NCBI RefSeq assembly: GCF_004917075.1
Contig: NZ_SSYB01000004.1
Coordinates: 118,780 to 182,779 of the forward strand
DNA: 64,000 nt
Source: Geomonas edaphica
Lineage (GTDB): Bacteria > Desulfobacterota > Desulfuromonadia > Geobacterales > Geobacteraceae
Reading direction: 5' to 3'
The notes beneath the pieces were generated by a model. It had not been told where the DNA came from and made no database searches. It worked only from the letters and a program-made list of their open reading frames with translations. This document shows positions 8,830-17,473 of this stretch, in pieces; the first letter of the stretch is position 1; each line of letters starts with the position of its first letter. The position numbers and the translations under genes were made by a program.

Positions 8830-9900
8830 TCATTTATCGAGGTAGAGCACCTCGCCCTGGTAACCCGCGAGGAGCACCCGGGCCTTCACCCAAGGCGCCA
8901 GCTCGGAGCAGGCCTGAGCCACCTTCCCGCAGACAAGTTCGATCAGCGCCGGGTCGTTCCCCGAAGCCTCGAGCACGTGACGCGCCGTGTTCGCCCCGTG
9001 GGCCAGATGCTCGAGGTGCGCCGTCCGCGGATCAGCCTTCATCCACGATGCCAGCGTGACCAAATCCAGTTCCGACGAGGTGACGTGGGTCTGTTCGTGC
9101 CCGCAGGCGATCTTCACCAGCTTGGCGAACTGCCCGGCAACCACGACCTCAGGCACCCCTTTCTTTGCGCAGCTCTTCAGCGAGTAACCGAAATGATCCC
9201 CCATCATAACGAAGGATTCATCGGTAAGTTTAAGCTGCTGCTGGGCCACGAGCTCAGAGGTGCGTCCCGTTGAGAGGACCACGAGACGGGAGCCGCAGGC
9301 GAGCGCAACGTCTATGGAGGCATCGACCGTGTCGGTCCAGGCCCTGGTGGAAATCGGCTTGACGATCCCGGTGGTGCCAAGAATGGACAGCCCCCCCACG
9401 ATTCCCAGCCGCTCGTTGAGCGTCTTCTTCGCGAGTTCCTCGCCGTTGGGGATGCTTATGGTGAAGGTGAGCGTCGCCGGGATGCAGCGCAAGGCGAAGA
9501 CTTCCTTCACCACCTCCATGATCATGCTGCGCGGCACCGGGTTGATGGCCCATTCACCCACCGGGACTGCGAGCCCCGGCTTGGTAACCTTACCGATGCC
9601 GACGCCCCCCTTGACGACGATGCGGTTCTTGGTGAACATGTCCACCTTCGCGGTGACATGGATCTCCGCGCCGTTGGTCACGTCCGGATCATCGCCGGCG
9701 TCTTTCACAACGTAACAGGATGCCGTGTTCTCTCGCAGCACGCCCCCGTGGATCCGGAAACGTGCCCCCTTGCCGCAGGGGAGCGTGAGCTGAACCTCCT
9801 CGATCAGGGTCTGGTCACGCAGCATCTGGGCAGCGCCCTTAACGGCAGCAGCGGCACAGGCTCCTGTCGTGTAGCCGTATCTCAATTCTTTCCCGCTCAT
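8830..9900 (-). CDS. cbiD: Cobalt-precorrin-5B C1-methyltransferase CbiD
   Basis: 356 aa. CbiD methylates C1 in the anaerobic pathway and has its own fold. Seen: the family-defining N-terminus RYGYTTGACAAAAVKGA, DAGDDPDVTNGAEI, GVGIGKVTKPGL and AINPVPRSMI, and ILGTTGIVKPISTRAW. The 140-bp gap downstream to cbiET is C-rich and holds no gene. Its presence, with CbiG and CbiX, fixes the route as oxygen-independent. Confidence 0.95.
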   Translation of the reverse strand: MSGKELRYGYTTGACAAAAVKGAAQMLRDQTLIEEVQLTLPCGKGARFRIHGGVLRENTASCYVVKDAGDDPDVTNGAEIHVTAKVDMFTKNRIVVKGGVGIGKVTKPGLAVPVGEWAINPVPRSMIMEVVKEVFALRCIPATLTFTISIPNGEELAKKTLNERLGIVGGLSILGTTGIVKPISTRAWTDTVDASIDVALACGSRLVVLSTGRTSELVAQQQLKLTDESFVMMGDHFGYSLKSCAKKGVPEVVVAGQFAKLVKIACGHEQTHVTSSELDLVTLASWMKADPRTAHLEHLAHGANTARHVLEASGNDPALIELVCGKVAQACSELAPWVKARVLLAGYQGEVLYLDK

Positions 9901-9987
9901 ATTTCATCCCATCTGAAGACGAAAACCATTCTATTGAATTGCATCAAAATGCAGGCCGGTAACGGGTCCCAGCAATCTGCATAAAAT

Positions 9988-10635
9988 TCACGATACGGAT
10001 GCTTCCGCCTGAATCAGTATCGCGTTCATCACCGCGGCGGCCACGTTGGAGCCCCCCTTGCGGCCGGTGTTGGAGACAAACTGCAGCTCCGGGAATTCCC
10101 GGGCCAATTCCTTCAGGGCTTCCTTGCTCTCCGCGGCGCCGACGAAACCAACCGGCAGCGCCACGATCAGCCTGGGACGCACCCCTTCCTCGCGCACGAG
10201 TCTGATCAGCTCGAATAATGCGGTCGGCGCGTTGCCGATGACGAAGATGCCGTTTGCCGCATCCCTTGCCGCCTTGCGCATGGCGAGGATGGAACGGGTG
10301 ACGCCCTGCTCTTTCGCTTCCTTCGCCACCTGCGGGTCCGCAACAAAGCAGGAGGCCTGCACGTTGAAGCGCCCGAGCCGTTCCTTGCTCATCCCGGAGA
10401 TGATCATGTTGGTGTCGGTGACTACGCCGAGTCCGTCGCGGAGCGCCGCGATGCCGCTTGCCACCGCCTTCTCCGTGATGAACATGCTGCGGGCGTAGTC
10501 GAAGTCGGCGCTCGTGTGGATGGCGCGGCGCACGAGGGGCCACATCTGGGCGTTCCAGTCGTGCTGCCCAAGTTCCTCCTCGATGATCCGGAAGGATTCC
10601 GCCTCGATCTCCTCGGGGCGCAGGTGCACCGACAT
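9988..10635 (-). CDS. cbiC: Cobalt-precorrin-8 methylmutase CbiC
   Basis: About 215 aa; moves the methyl group from C11 to C12 to give cobyrinic acid. Seen: EEIEAESFRIIEEELG, VRRAIHTSADFDYA (His of the proton-transfer site), VVTDTNMIISGMSK, and LPVGFVGAAESKEAL near the C-terminus. I take the ATG at 10635, which overlaps the cbiX stop as TGATG with GAGGTGG just upstream; a GTG nine bases earlier is also open. Confidence 0.93.
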   Translation of the reverse strand: MSVHLRPEEIEAESFRIIEEELGQHDWNAQMWPLVRRAIHTSADFDYARSMFITEKAVASGIAALRDGLGVVTDTNMIISGMSKERLGRFNVQASCFVADPQVAKEAKEQGVTRSILAMRKAARDAANGIFVIGNAPTALFELIRLVREEGVRPRLIVALPVGFVGAAESKEALKELAREFPELQFVSNTGRKGGSNVAAAVMNAILIQAEASVS

Positions 10636-11018
10636 CAGTACCACCTCTGCTCGGTGAGGCTTTCCGCGACGCGCTCCACCACCACCTCGGCAAGCTTGTC
10701 GTGCACGCCAAGATGTTTGCCGAGCACCATCTCAACACCAGGGTGGCGCTTTCTCGCTTCTTCCAGTTCTTCCGGGAGGTCCTCCTGTACGTGGGCGCCC
10801 ATGTAGAGGAAATAGGGGACGAGGAGGATGCGCTCCGCTCCTTGGGAGACGCAGGCGTCGACCCCCTGCTGGATGTTCGGGAGGTGCTGTTCGCGGAACG
10901 AGACCTCGACGATCTCGAACTGGGTCATCTTTTTAACACGGGCCGCGATCTCGTTCACCGCGTTGTTCGCCTCGGCGATCCTGCTGCCGTGCGCCATCAA
11001 AAGTAATGCCGTCTTCAT
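10635..11018 (-). CDS. cbiX: Sirohydrochlorin cobaltochelatase, short form CbiX(S)
   Basis: 127 aa, half the size of two-domain CbiX. It inserts cobalt into sirohydrochlorin at the entry to the anaerobic B12 branch; short forms act as dimers. Seen: LLLMAHGSRIAEAN (metal-binding His), VEVSFREQHLPNI, and LLVPYFLYMGAHVQEDLPEEL with the second conserved His. The ATG at 11018 follows GGAGCAGAT. Apparent first gene of the operon; no cobalamin riboswitch is visible upstream. Confidence 0.93.
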   Translation of the reverse strand: MKTALLLMAHGSRIAEANNAVNEIAARVKKMTQFEIVEVSFREQHLPNIQQGVDACVSQGAERILLVPYFLYMGAHVQEDLPEELEEARKRHPGVEMVLGKHLGVHDKLAEVVVERVAESLTEQRWY

Positions 11019-11049
11019 ATCTGCTCCATTCAAAAAGCCTTCAAATCCA

Positions 11050-11144
11050 TAACGCAAAGTCGCCAAGCCGCAGAGGCGCAAAGAGACCGTTCAGGAATGT
11101 TTGGTCTCTCTTTGCGTCTTGGCGCCTCCGCGCCTTTGCGTTAA
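11050..11144. repeat. Paired inverted CGCAAAG-type repeat, copy 2
   Basis: Arms TAACGCAAAGTCGCC.. and ..GGCGCCTCCGCGCC..GCGTTA, inverted, meeting around GAGACC/GGTCTC. It fills the gap between the M16 peptidase gene and cbiX, upstream of the cobalamin genes on their strand. No promoter consensus is clear within it. Confidence 0.85.
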
Positions 11145-11160
11145 AGCTTTCGGGGTTTAC

Positions 11161-12456
11161 CTAACTCCTCCAACCCTTCTGGTACTCACGGACCAGCTTC
11201 TCCACGGCGCGCTTCGCACCGGCTTTCCAGGGCCCAACTGCGGCGAGGGTCAGGTTCTTCGGCGCGAAGAGGGCGTGTGCGGTGTGCATGAGCTGCTCGC
11301 CCCCGATGGCACCGGCCTCGATGCGATCCTCGTCGATGCTCCGGACAAGCGACATAAGCTCGCCCCAGCCGTAACGCACCTGCATCTCGTAAGTAGAATC
11401 GGCGCTGTACTCGAGATCGTAGAAGTACCCTTCCTTGACCCGCGCGAGCTCCGCCTCCCCCACCTCCTCGAAGGCAAGACTCTTCACCTCGCGCAGCACC
11501 TCGGATACGGCAAGCACCAGGTTCTCCGGCGCGGTGGCAAGCTCGACGGCGAAGGCGCCGGTCTCCTCGTAGGCGGAAAGCGAAGCGTCCACGGAGTAGA
11601 CGATGCCGAGCTTCTCCCTCAATGAGAGGTGCAGACGTGAGGTCCCGCCGCCGCAGAGGATGCGCCGCATAAGCCTTAAGACCATGAGCCGCTTGTCCTG
11701 CCGCGCGAAACCGCGGAAGGCGATCTGCAGGTTCACTTGGCTGTCGGAATCCTTCACGAAGAGCGAGCGCGGCTCGTCCTGCAGCTCGACCGGCGGCAGC
11801 AGCGCAGGAGGCCTGCCTCCCCCCCATCCCGCGAAGTGGCTCTCGCAGGCGGCGAAGAACGCATCGGAATCGTGCCTGCCTGCCGCGACAATCAGGGCGT
11901 TTCCCGGCACGTAATGGGCGGCGAGATAGGTACGCAGGTCCTCGACGGTGATTCCCTTGATGCTCTCGAGATAACCGATAGTCGGGGTGCCAAGCGGATG
12001 GTCCGGCCACAACAGCTTGCTGCAGAGGTTGCTGGTGTTGGTCTCCTCGCCGCGCTCGTTGATGTCCTCGAGCGCCTCCTCGGTGATGATACGCTTCTCG
12101 ATCTCCAGCCCCTCAAGAGTAGGAGTGAGCAGCATCGAGGAGAAGAGGCGAATCCCCTCGCCGATCTGGTCGGGATGCACCCGCGAGAAGTAACAGGTGG
12201 TCTCCTCGTCGGTCGCCGCGTTCACGCTGCCGCCGATCGCCTCAAAGGCGATCTCGAGTTCGAGATTGGAGGCGAACTCGCTTGAGCCGCGAAAGAGCAT
12301 GTGCTCGAGGAAGTGGGAGATACCAGCCTTGCCGGGAGTGTCGTTGCGCCCTCCCGCCTTTATGTAGATGGCGATCTCCGCGCTGTGCAGGTGCGGCATC
12401 TCGACCGAGACGAGGCGCAACCCGTTGGGGAGGACCTTCTTGGTACAACTGAACAT
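11161..12456 (-). CDS. M16-family zinc metallopeptidase (PqqL/insulinase-like)
   Basis: 431 aa, the usual length of a two-domain processing-peptidase-like M16 protein. Seen: inverted zinc motif H48-F-L-E51-H52, followed by MLFRGSSEF, and the downstream acidic EEALEDINE segment that supplies the third zinc ligand; C-terminal M16_C domain with GGGTSRLHLSLREKLGIVYSVDA. Likely degrades peptides. No signal peptide is evident. In other bacteria it is often paired with polynucleotide phosphorylase, which is not seen here. Confidence 0.9.
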   Translation of the reverse strand: MFSCTKKVLPNGLRLVSVEMPHLHSAEIAIYIKAGGRNDTPGKAGISHFLEHMLFRGSSEFASNLELEIAFEAIGGSVNAATDEETTCYFSRVHPDQIGEGIRLFSSMLLTPTLEGLEIEKRIITEEALEDINERGEETNTSNLCSKLLWPDHPLGTPTIGYLESIKGITVEDLRTYLAAHYVPGNALIVAAGRHDSDAFFAACESHFAGWGGGRPPALLPPVELQDEPRSLFVKDSDSQVNLQIAFRGFARQDKRLMVLRLMRRILCGGGTSRLHLSLREKLGIVYSVDASLSAYEETGAFAVELATAPENLVLAVSEVLREVKSLAFEEVGEAELARVKEGYFYDLEYSADSTYEMQVRYGWGELMSLVRSIDEDRIEAGAIGGEQLMHTAHALFAPKNLTLAAVGPWKAGAKRAVEKLVREYQKGWRS

Positions 12457-12470
12457 CTAACCTCCGAACT

Positions 12471-12920
12471 TCAGAGTGCCGCCCCCTTCAGGGTAAGCCA
12501 GGCAACCGCCGCGTAGCGGGCGAACTTACCGGTCAGCACCAGTAGAGAAAAGCGGATGAAACCGACACGCAGCACGCCGCCGACCAGGCAGAGCGGGTCG
12601 CCGATGACCGGCAGGAAACTGAGGAGTAGCGACAACGAGCCGAAGCGTCGGTAGAACCGCTCCGCCCTGCGCGTGCTCTCCTCGTCCATGCGCAACACCC
12701 GGTGCGTCAGGAAGTCGCCGCCGTAGATACCGATCCAGTAGGTGCTGAGCGCCCCGAGGTAGTTCCCGGCGGTGGCTACCAGCACGACGGCCGGCGGATT
12801 TTCCCGCGCGAGGAGGAGTGCAACCACCAGCCACTCTGAGCCGAGCGGCAAGAGGGTGGCGGCCAGAAAACTCAGCAGAAACAGGGAATAAAACCCGTAA
12901 TTGACCAGCCACTCGTGCAT
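12471..12920 (-). CDS. YqaA/DedA-family membrane protein
   Basis: 149 aa from the ATG at 12920. Small SNARE-associated/VTT-fold membrane protein: FYSLFLLSFLAATLLPLGSEW is the YqaA N-terminal helix-loop, then AGNYLGALSTYWIG and the re-entrant FLPVIGDPLCLVGGVLRVGFIRF segment. The family is implicated in membrane lipid homeostasis or carrier transport, but the substrate here is unknown. It lies 14 bp upstream of the M16 peptidase on the same strand, so the two are probably co-transcribed. Confidence 0.8.
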   Translation of the reverse strand: MHEWLVNYGFYSLFLLSFLAATLLPLGSEWLVVALLLARENPPAVVLVATAGNYLGALSTYWIGIYGGDFLTHRVLRMDEESTRRAERFYRRFGSLSLLLSFLPVIGDPLCLVGGVLRVGFIRFSLLVLTGKFARYAAVAWLTLKGAAL

Positions 12921-13053
12921 TCCGGTCAAATTAGCGGAAAGGGTGCTGATTGTCAAACAGCATTCCATTAGAATGTGGTGGCAATGTATCGAAATTAATC
13001 AGGGTGACATTTTTGTGTTGACATTAGAGTCACGAGGTGGCATTTACGCTGAC

Positions 13054-13140
13054 ATGATCAACACCGGCTACTTTACCTTTACTAACTTTTACTTTTGGTA
13101 CGGCTTTTATTTTAGGCCGTCGCCCCGGGTAGAGGTGTAA
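13054..13140 (+). CDS. Aromatic leader peptide of the DAHP synthase gene (attenuator)
   Basis: A 28-codon frame starting ATG at 13054 and ending TAA at 13140. Residues 6-20 read YFTFTNFYFWYGFYF: eleven of fifteen are aromatic (6 Phe, 4 Tyr, 1 Trp). GAGGTGG lies about 13 bases upstream, a rather long spacing. It is followed by two hairpins and an intrinsic terminator before the DAHP synthase start at 13303. This is the layout of classical amino-acid attenuation (compare pheL, trpL): low charged tRNA-Phe/Tyr stalls the ribosome and prevents termination. The function is inferred; the sequence bias is directly visible. Confidence 0.85.
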   Translation: MINTGYFTFTNFYFWYGFYFRPSPRVEV

Positions 13141-13211
13141 TTTAGGTAGCAGGTACTAAATTCCGAACCGAAAGCTGGGGTGGCAGGACTCTCCTCCCCC
13201 TTTACGGTTCG
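13139..13211 (+). promoter_or_regulatory. Leader hairpins between aromatic leader peptide and terminator
   Basis: Hairpin 1 pairs AATTTAG (13139-13145, overlapping the leader stop codon) with CTAAATT (13156-13162). Hairpin 2 pairs CGAACCG (13164-13170) with CGGTTCG (13205-13211) with an inner GGGG/CCCC stem. I cannot prove which region is the antiterminator; a ribosome stalled on the aromatic run would free or mask hairpin 1. Confidence 0.6.
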
Positions 13212-13244
13212 AAGCAGATCAAAGTAAACATCGAACATCATACA

Positions 13245-13280
13245 AGGGCCGGGGGAGCAATCCTCCGGCCCTTTCGCTTT
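13245..13280 (+). terminator. Attenuator terminator upstream of DAHP synthase
   Basis: An 11-bp stem (AGGGCCGGGGG with CCTCCGGCCCT, one G-U pair) with a six-base loop, followed by TTCGCTTT, ends 22 bases before the DAHP synthase start. It is placed between leader peptide and gene, so it can only act as an attenuator, not as the terminator of a preceding gene. Confidence 0.75.
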
Positions 13281-13302
13281 CGGGGACCAAAGGAGCGTGA
13301 GT

Positions 13303-14322
13303 ATGATCGTGGTAATGAAGGCAGGAGCGGCTAAGAAGGACAGGGATGCGGTAACGAAGAGGATCAAGGAGCTTGGGTACACCGCGCACATCATCCGCGG
13401 CACGCTGCGCGACGTGATCGGCGCGGTCGGGGACGAGCGCGGCAAGAGCGTCTTGCAGACCATCGAATCGATGCAGGGCGTTGAGAGCGTGGTTCCCATC
13501 CTGCAGCCGTACAAGCTCGCGTCGAAGGAAGTGAAGAAAGAGCCGAGTGTGGTGCGCATCTCGGACACCCTCGCCATCGGTGGCAAGGAACTGGTGGTGA
13601 TGGCCGGTCCCTGTTCCGTTGAGAACGAGGAGCAGATCATCGAGTCCGCCATCGCCGTCAAGGCGGCCGGAGCGCAGATGCTGAGGGGTGGCGCCTTCAA
13701 GCCGCGCACCTCCCCATACTCCTTCCAGGGGCTTGAAGAAGAGGGGCTCAAGCTTCTTGCCAAGGCCCGCGAGATCACCGGGCTTCCCTTCGTCACCGAA
13801 GTCATCGATCCCGACTCCGTCGATCTCGTCGCCTCCTACTCCGACATGCTCCAGATCGGCGCCCGCAACGCTCAGAACTTCGCCCTTCTGAAGAAAGTGG
13901 GGCAGATCAACAAGCCGATACTTCTGAAGCGCGGCATGTCCATGACCATCCAGGAATTCCTGATGAGTGCCGAGTACGTGATGAGCGAGGGTAACCAGTC
14001 CGTCATCCTGTGCGAGCGCGGCATCAGGACCTTCGAGACCGCCACGAGGAACACCCTCGACCTCTCCGCGATTCCCGTGTTGAAATCGAAGACCCATCTT
14101 CCCATCGTCATCGACCCCTCACACGGCACCGGGCATTACAACTACATCGCCCCGATGTCGTACGCAGCGGTAGCCGCCGGAGCCGACGGTCTCATCATCG
14201 AAGTGCATCCCGATCCCGAGAAAGCCTCCTCCGACGGTCCGCAGTCGTTGAAGCCGAAGAAGTTCCACGCCCTGATGGACCGTCTCAGACTCTTCGCTGA
14301 AGCAGCCGAGAAGACGCTGTAA
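13303..14322 (+). CDS. aroF: 3-deoxy-7-phosphoheptulonate (DAHP) synthase, type I beta with N-terminal ferredoxin-like domain
   Basis: 339 aa; condenses phosphoenolpyruvate and erythrose 4-phosphate, the first step of the shikimate pathway. Seen: N-terminal regulatory ferredoxin-like/ACT-type domain (about 1-70), then the barrel with [41 protein letters not shown], and [13 protein letters not shown] carrying metal and substrate ligands. This Thermotoga-type architecture is feedback-inhibited by Tyr/Phe through the N-terminal domain. The ATG at 13303 has AGGAG seven bases upstream. Control appears double: allosteric, plus the aromatic leader peptide upstream. Confidence 0.93.
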   Translation: MIVVMKAGAAKKDRDAVTKRIKELGYTAHIIRGTLRDVIGAVGDERGKSVLQTIESMQGVESVVPILQPYKLASKEVKKEPSVVRISDTLAIGGKELVVMAGPCSVENEEQIIESAIAVKAAGAQMLRGGAFKPRTSPYSFQGLEEEGLKLLAKAREITGLPFVTEVIDPDSVDLVASYSDMLQIGARNAQNFALLKKVGQINKPILLKRGMSMTIQEFLMSAEYVMSEGNQSVILCERGIRTFETATRNTLDLSAIPVLKSKTHLPIVIDPSHGTGHYNYIAPMSYAAVAAGADGLIIEVHPDPEKASSDGPQSLKPKKFHALMDRLRLFAEAAEKTL

Positions 14323-14498
14323 AACAGGAGATGGGGGGGCAGGAGGGGCAGTATTCCCCCTCCCAGCCTCCCCCCTCCGGGGAAAGGAGTTTTGCGCCCC
14401 CCAGCTTCACCGGCCCGCAGGGTCCACTGTTTTGACCGGCGCTGGCGCAAGTTCCCATTCCGTGTATGCTTTCGGAGAACTTTGCCCGGAGGTGAACC

Positions 14499-15002
14499 AT
14501 GTTACTGCGCCCCTTGACGCTTCTTGTGCTGGTCGTCTTCATGCTCGCCACCGTCCCCGCCGCCGAAGCAGCAAGACGCGGCACCGGCTCTGCCGGTCAA
14601 ACCGCAACCACCGGCCAGGCCGAGGTGCTTAGCGACTTCGAAACCATCCTCGACCTCTGGCGCGACGGCAAATACGAAGAGCTCTACCAACGCACCACCG
14701 GCGGCAAAGACAGCAAGGAAAAGTTCACCGCCAAACTCTCCTCCGCGCCGCGCAAGCCCGCCTGCTGCTGGGAAAAGATCCAGGAACCGCGGGTGACCAT
14801 GAAAAGCGCCCGCACCGCGGTGGTGCACGCACGCCTGGGCTTCGAAGCCAGCACACCCGGCACCGAGTTCGTCACCAAGGGGATCAACCTCAAGAAGGAG
14901 TCGTCCGGCTGGAGCATCTCGCAATCCGACCTCTACTCCCTGGCCGACCTGACCGGCAAGAAGCGCCGCTACCGCTACATCCCCGTCCAGCCCGTAAAGT
15001 GA
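14499..15002 (+). CDS. Secreted protein of unknown function
   Basis: 167 aa with a clear Sec signal peptide (LLRPLTLLVLVVFMLATVPAAEA, probable cleavage after AEA), then a low-complexity RRGTGSAGQTATTGQAE linker and a small globular part beginning FETILDLWRDGKYEELYQRT, which has the look of a DUF4878/NTF2-like or helical module; two adjacent Cys (ACCWE). GGAGGTG precedes the ATG. I do not recognise the family. The 176-bp gap before it holds G- and C-rich tracts but no gene. Confidence 0.75.
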   Translation: MLLRPLTLLVLVVFMLATVPAAEAARRGTGSAGQTATTGQAEVLSDFETILDLWRDGKYEELYQRTTGGKDSKEKFTAKLSSAPRKPACCWEKIQEPRVTMKSARTAVVHARLGFEASTPGTEFVTKGINLKKESSGWSISQSDLYSLADLTGKKRRYRYIPVQPVK

Positions 15003-15091
15003 CCGCATCCGGCACCCACTTGAACGGCTAAACGCCCGTCACACTGATGATCCCGCTTGACCCGTGCCACCCCTTTAGGTACTCTAGGCGG

Positions 15092-17470
15092 ATGTCATTA
15101 AAACAGAATAGCAACGTCATCAATAAACCCGAACTTCTCTCACCCGCCGGCTCTCTGGAGGCCTTTTTCGCCGCCATGGAAAAGGGAGCCGACGCGGTCT
15201 ACGCAGGTCTCAAGGACTTCTCGGCACGCGCCAAAGCGAAGAACTTCAGCCTCTCCCAGATGGAGCGCATGACCGCCTACGCCCACGGCAACGGCAAAAA
15301 GGTCTACGTCACCCTCAACACCCTGGTTAAGGAAGCGGAACTGCCGCTTCTCGTCGACAACCTGGCCGCACTCGAGGCGATGCGGGTGGACGGCGTCATC
15401 CTGCAGGACCTCGCCGTCGCGCGTATCGCGCGTGAATACTTCCCCGGCATCCCGCTGCACGCATCGACCCAGATGACCATCCACAACTCGCTCGGGGTGC
15501 GCCAGCTCGAGGAATTAGGCTTCGAGCGCGTGGTGCTCGCCCGCGAACTCCACATCGACGAGATAAAGCACATCGTCTCCACCTGCGACGCCGAGATCGA
15601 ATGCTTCATCCACGGCGCCCTCTGCTTCTCCATCTCGGGACAGTGCTTCTTCTCCTCCTTCCTAGGCGGCCACAGCGGCAACCGGGGGCGCTGCGCGCAG
15701 CCCTGCCGGCGCCAATATAAATATAAGGGGAAGGAAGGGTACTACCTTTCCACCAACGACTTCTCCAGCATCGAAATGATCCCGCACCTGATGGACGCCG
15801 GGGTCCACTCCCTGAAGATCGAGGGGAGGATGAAGTCCGCGGAGTACGTGGCGAGCGTCATCGGCGCCTACCGCATGGTGCTCGACGCGGCGCCGGGCGA
15901 GCACGCGGCGAAGGTCGCCGAGGCCAAGGAACTCCTGAAACGCTCCTTCGGGCGCGTCCCCACCAAGGGTTTCCTCGCCTCGCAGCACCCGACCGACATC
16001 TCCACCCCCTCCATCAAGGGGGCGACCGGCCGTTACCTGGGGGACATCCGCGAGATCCGCGGCAACCGGATCAGCTTCGACACCCGCGACCGCCTGCACG
16101 TGGGCGACCGCGTCAGGGTTCAGCCCAAAAGCGACATGGCGGGACGCGCCTTCACCATAAAAGAGCTCTACCTGGGCGGGAAGAAGGTCATGAACGTGAA
16201 GGAGAACACCATGGTCTCCACACCGTCCCCCTTCCCGTTCAAGCTCGGCGACTCGGTGTTCAAGGTTTCTTCGGAAACCGCCTTCACCATGAGCGAAAAC
16301 GCCTGTCTCAAACGCCTGGAGAACGTCAAGGGTGACAGCATCCCCTGCAAGCTGACCCTCTCATACGCGGACGAAAAGATGCGGATAGACGCCCAGGTGC
16401 TGGGAAGCGAGCTCACGACCGAGTTCGAGCTGGGCGAACTGGAGCCTTCGCACACAAGTGACATGGAGGGGGTGCTGCGCGCACAGTTCTCAAGGTGCGG
16501 AGAAACGCGTTTCACCCTCGCCTCGTTCGCTGCCACGGACTTCCCTGCGCTCATGATTCCGCCGCCGAAACTCAAGGAGATCCGGCGCAACTTCTACACC
16601 TGGCTTGCCGAGCACGCGCTCGGCTCCTTGAAGGAAAGAAGTGCCAAGGGACGCGAGCGGGCATATGCAGCTCTTGTCGCCAGACGTCCGGGACCGGCGC
16701 GGGGCAAAGAGGAACTCGCGGTCAGGGTCGAACAGGTAAAGGACTGGCACGAACTGCACCGCGATATGGTCGACGCCGTGATCCTGCCGGTGTCCAAGGC
16801 AAACATGCACCAGTTGGGTCCGTTCTCGAGAAAACTCAAGGGGAGCGAGCAGAAGGTGATCTGGCAGCTTCCTTTCATCATCTTCGAGGCGGACGTACCC
16901 TTCTACCGTGAAGCAGTAGAGGCGATCATGCGCGCCGGATTCCGCCGCTTCGAGCTCACCAACATCTCCCAGTTCCAGTTCTTCAAGGGGACCGACGCCG
17001 AGTTAAACACGGACTACCGGCTCTTCTCGCTGAACAGCCAGGCGCTTCTTTCCTGGCAGGAGATGGGGGTCACCCGCGCGACGCTCTACATCGAGGACGA
17101 CAAGGAGAACCTCGCCCGGCTCTTGGCCTGCGACCTCAAGGTGAACCGCGCCGTGCTTCTCTACGCGCCGGTCCCGGTGATCACCTCGAAGATCTCCATC
17201 AAGGAGGTGAAGGGGGACGTCCCCATCGCCTCTGACCGCGGCGACCTATATTCCGTAAAGGTGAAGGACAACCTGACCGTCGTGAACGCGCAGACGCCGT
17301 TCGCCATCACGCAGCACCGAAACGAGCTGCGCCAATTGGGGTGCGGCAGCTTCGTCCTCGACCTTTCGCTCTTGCAGCAGCCGGAGCGTGACCGGGTGCT
17401 GGAGGCGTTCCGCAAAGGTGTCGCGGTCCCCGGCGCTTCCGAGTTCAACTACACCGCGGGGCTCGTTTAG
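15092..17470 (+). CDS. U32 family peptidase / RlhA-type 23S rRNA hydroxylase-like protein
   Basis: 792 aa from the ATG at 15092. Seen: N-terminal ELLSPAGSLEAFFAAMEKGADAVYAG barrel start, and the U32 signature with its cysteines, CFIHGALCFSISGQCFFSSFLGGHSGNRGRCAQPCRRQY region at about residues 185-225, which in E. coli RlhA, TrhP and UbiU/V binds an Fe-S cluster. The length and C-terminal extension fit the long form (with DUF3656), like RlhA, which hydroxylates C2501 of 23S rRNA. Assignment among U32 paralogues is uncertain; peptidase activity is doubtful for this family. Confidence 0.85.
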   Translation: MSLKQNSNVINKPELLSPAGSLEAFFAAMEKGADAVYAGLKDFSARAKAKNFSLSQMERMTAYAHGNGKKVYVTLNTLVKEAELPLLVDNLAALEAMRVDGVILQDLAVARIAREYFPGIPLHASTQMTIHNSLGVRQLEELGFERVVLARELHIDEIKHIVSTCDAEIECFIHGALCFSISGQCFFSSFLGGHSGNRGRCAQPCRRQYKYKGKEGYYLSTNDFSSIEMIPHLMDAGVHSLKIEGRMKSAEYVASVIGAYRMVLDAAPGEHAAKVAEAKELLKRSFGRVPTKGFLASQHPTDISTPSIKGATGRYLGDIREIRGNRISFDTRDRLHVGDRVRVQPKSDMAGRAFTIKELYLGGKKVMNVKENTMVSTPSPFPFKLGDSVFKVSSETAFTMSENACLKRLENVKGDSIPCKLTLSYADEKMRIDAQVLGSELTTEFELGELEPSHTSDMEGVLRAQFSRCGETRFTLASFAATDFPALMIPPPKLKEIRRNFYTWLAEHALGSLKERSAKGRERAYAALVARRPGPARGKEELAVRVEQVKDWHELHRDMVDAVILPVSKANMHQLGPFSRKLKGSEQKVIWQLPFIIFEADVPFYREAVEAIMRAGFRRFELTNISQFQFFKGTDAELNTDYRLFSLNSQALLSWQEMGVTRATLYIEDDKENLARLLACDLKVNRAVLLYAPVPVITSKISIKEVKGDVPIASDRGDLYSVKVKDNLTVVNAQTPFAITQHRNELRQLGCGSFVLDLSLLQQPERDRVLEAFRKGVAVPGASEFNYTAGLV

Positions 17471-17473
17471 GCG

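Noticed and set aside
10990..11160. Cobalamin riboswitch upstream of cbiX
   Set aside because: No B12-box-like sequence or cobalamin-riboswitch core is visible; the gap is filled by the inverted CGCAAAG element.
13018..13047. TTGACA at 13018 as the promoter of the aromatic leader
   Set aside because: No -10 element lies 16-18 bases downstream, and transcription would begin at the leader ATG, leaving no ribosome-binding site.
13170..13200. GGGGTGGCAGGAC as a T-box antiterminator motif
   Set aside because: It only partly resembles the T-box consensus (GGGTGGNACCGCG), no Stem I or specifier loop is visible, and the aromatic leader peptide explains the region better.
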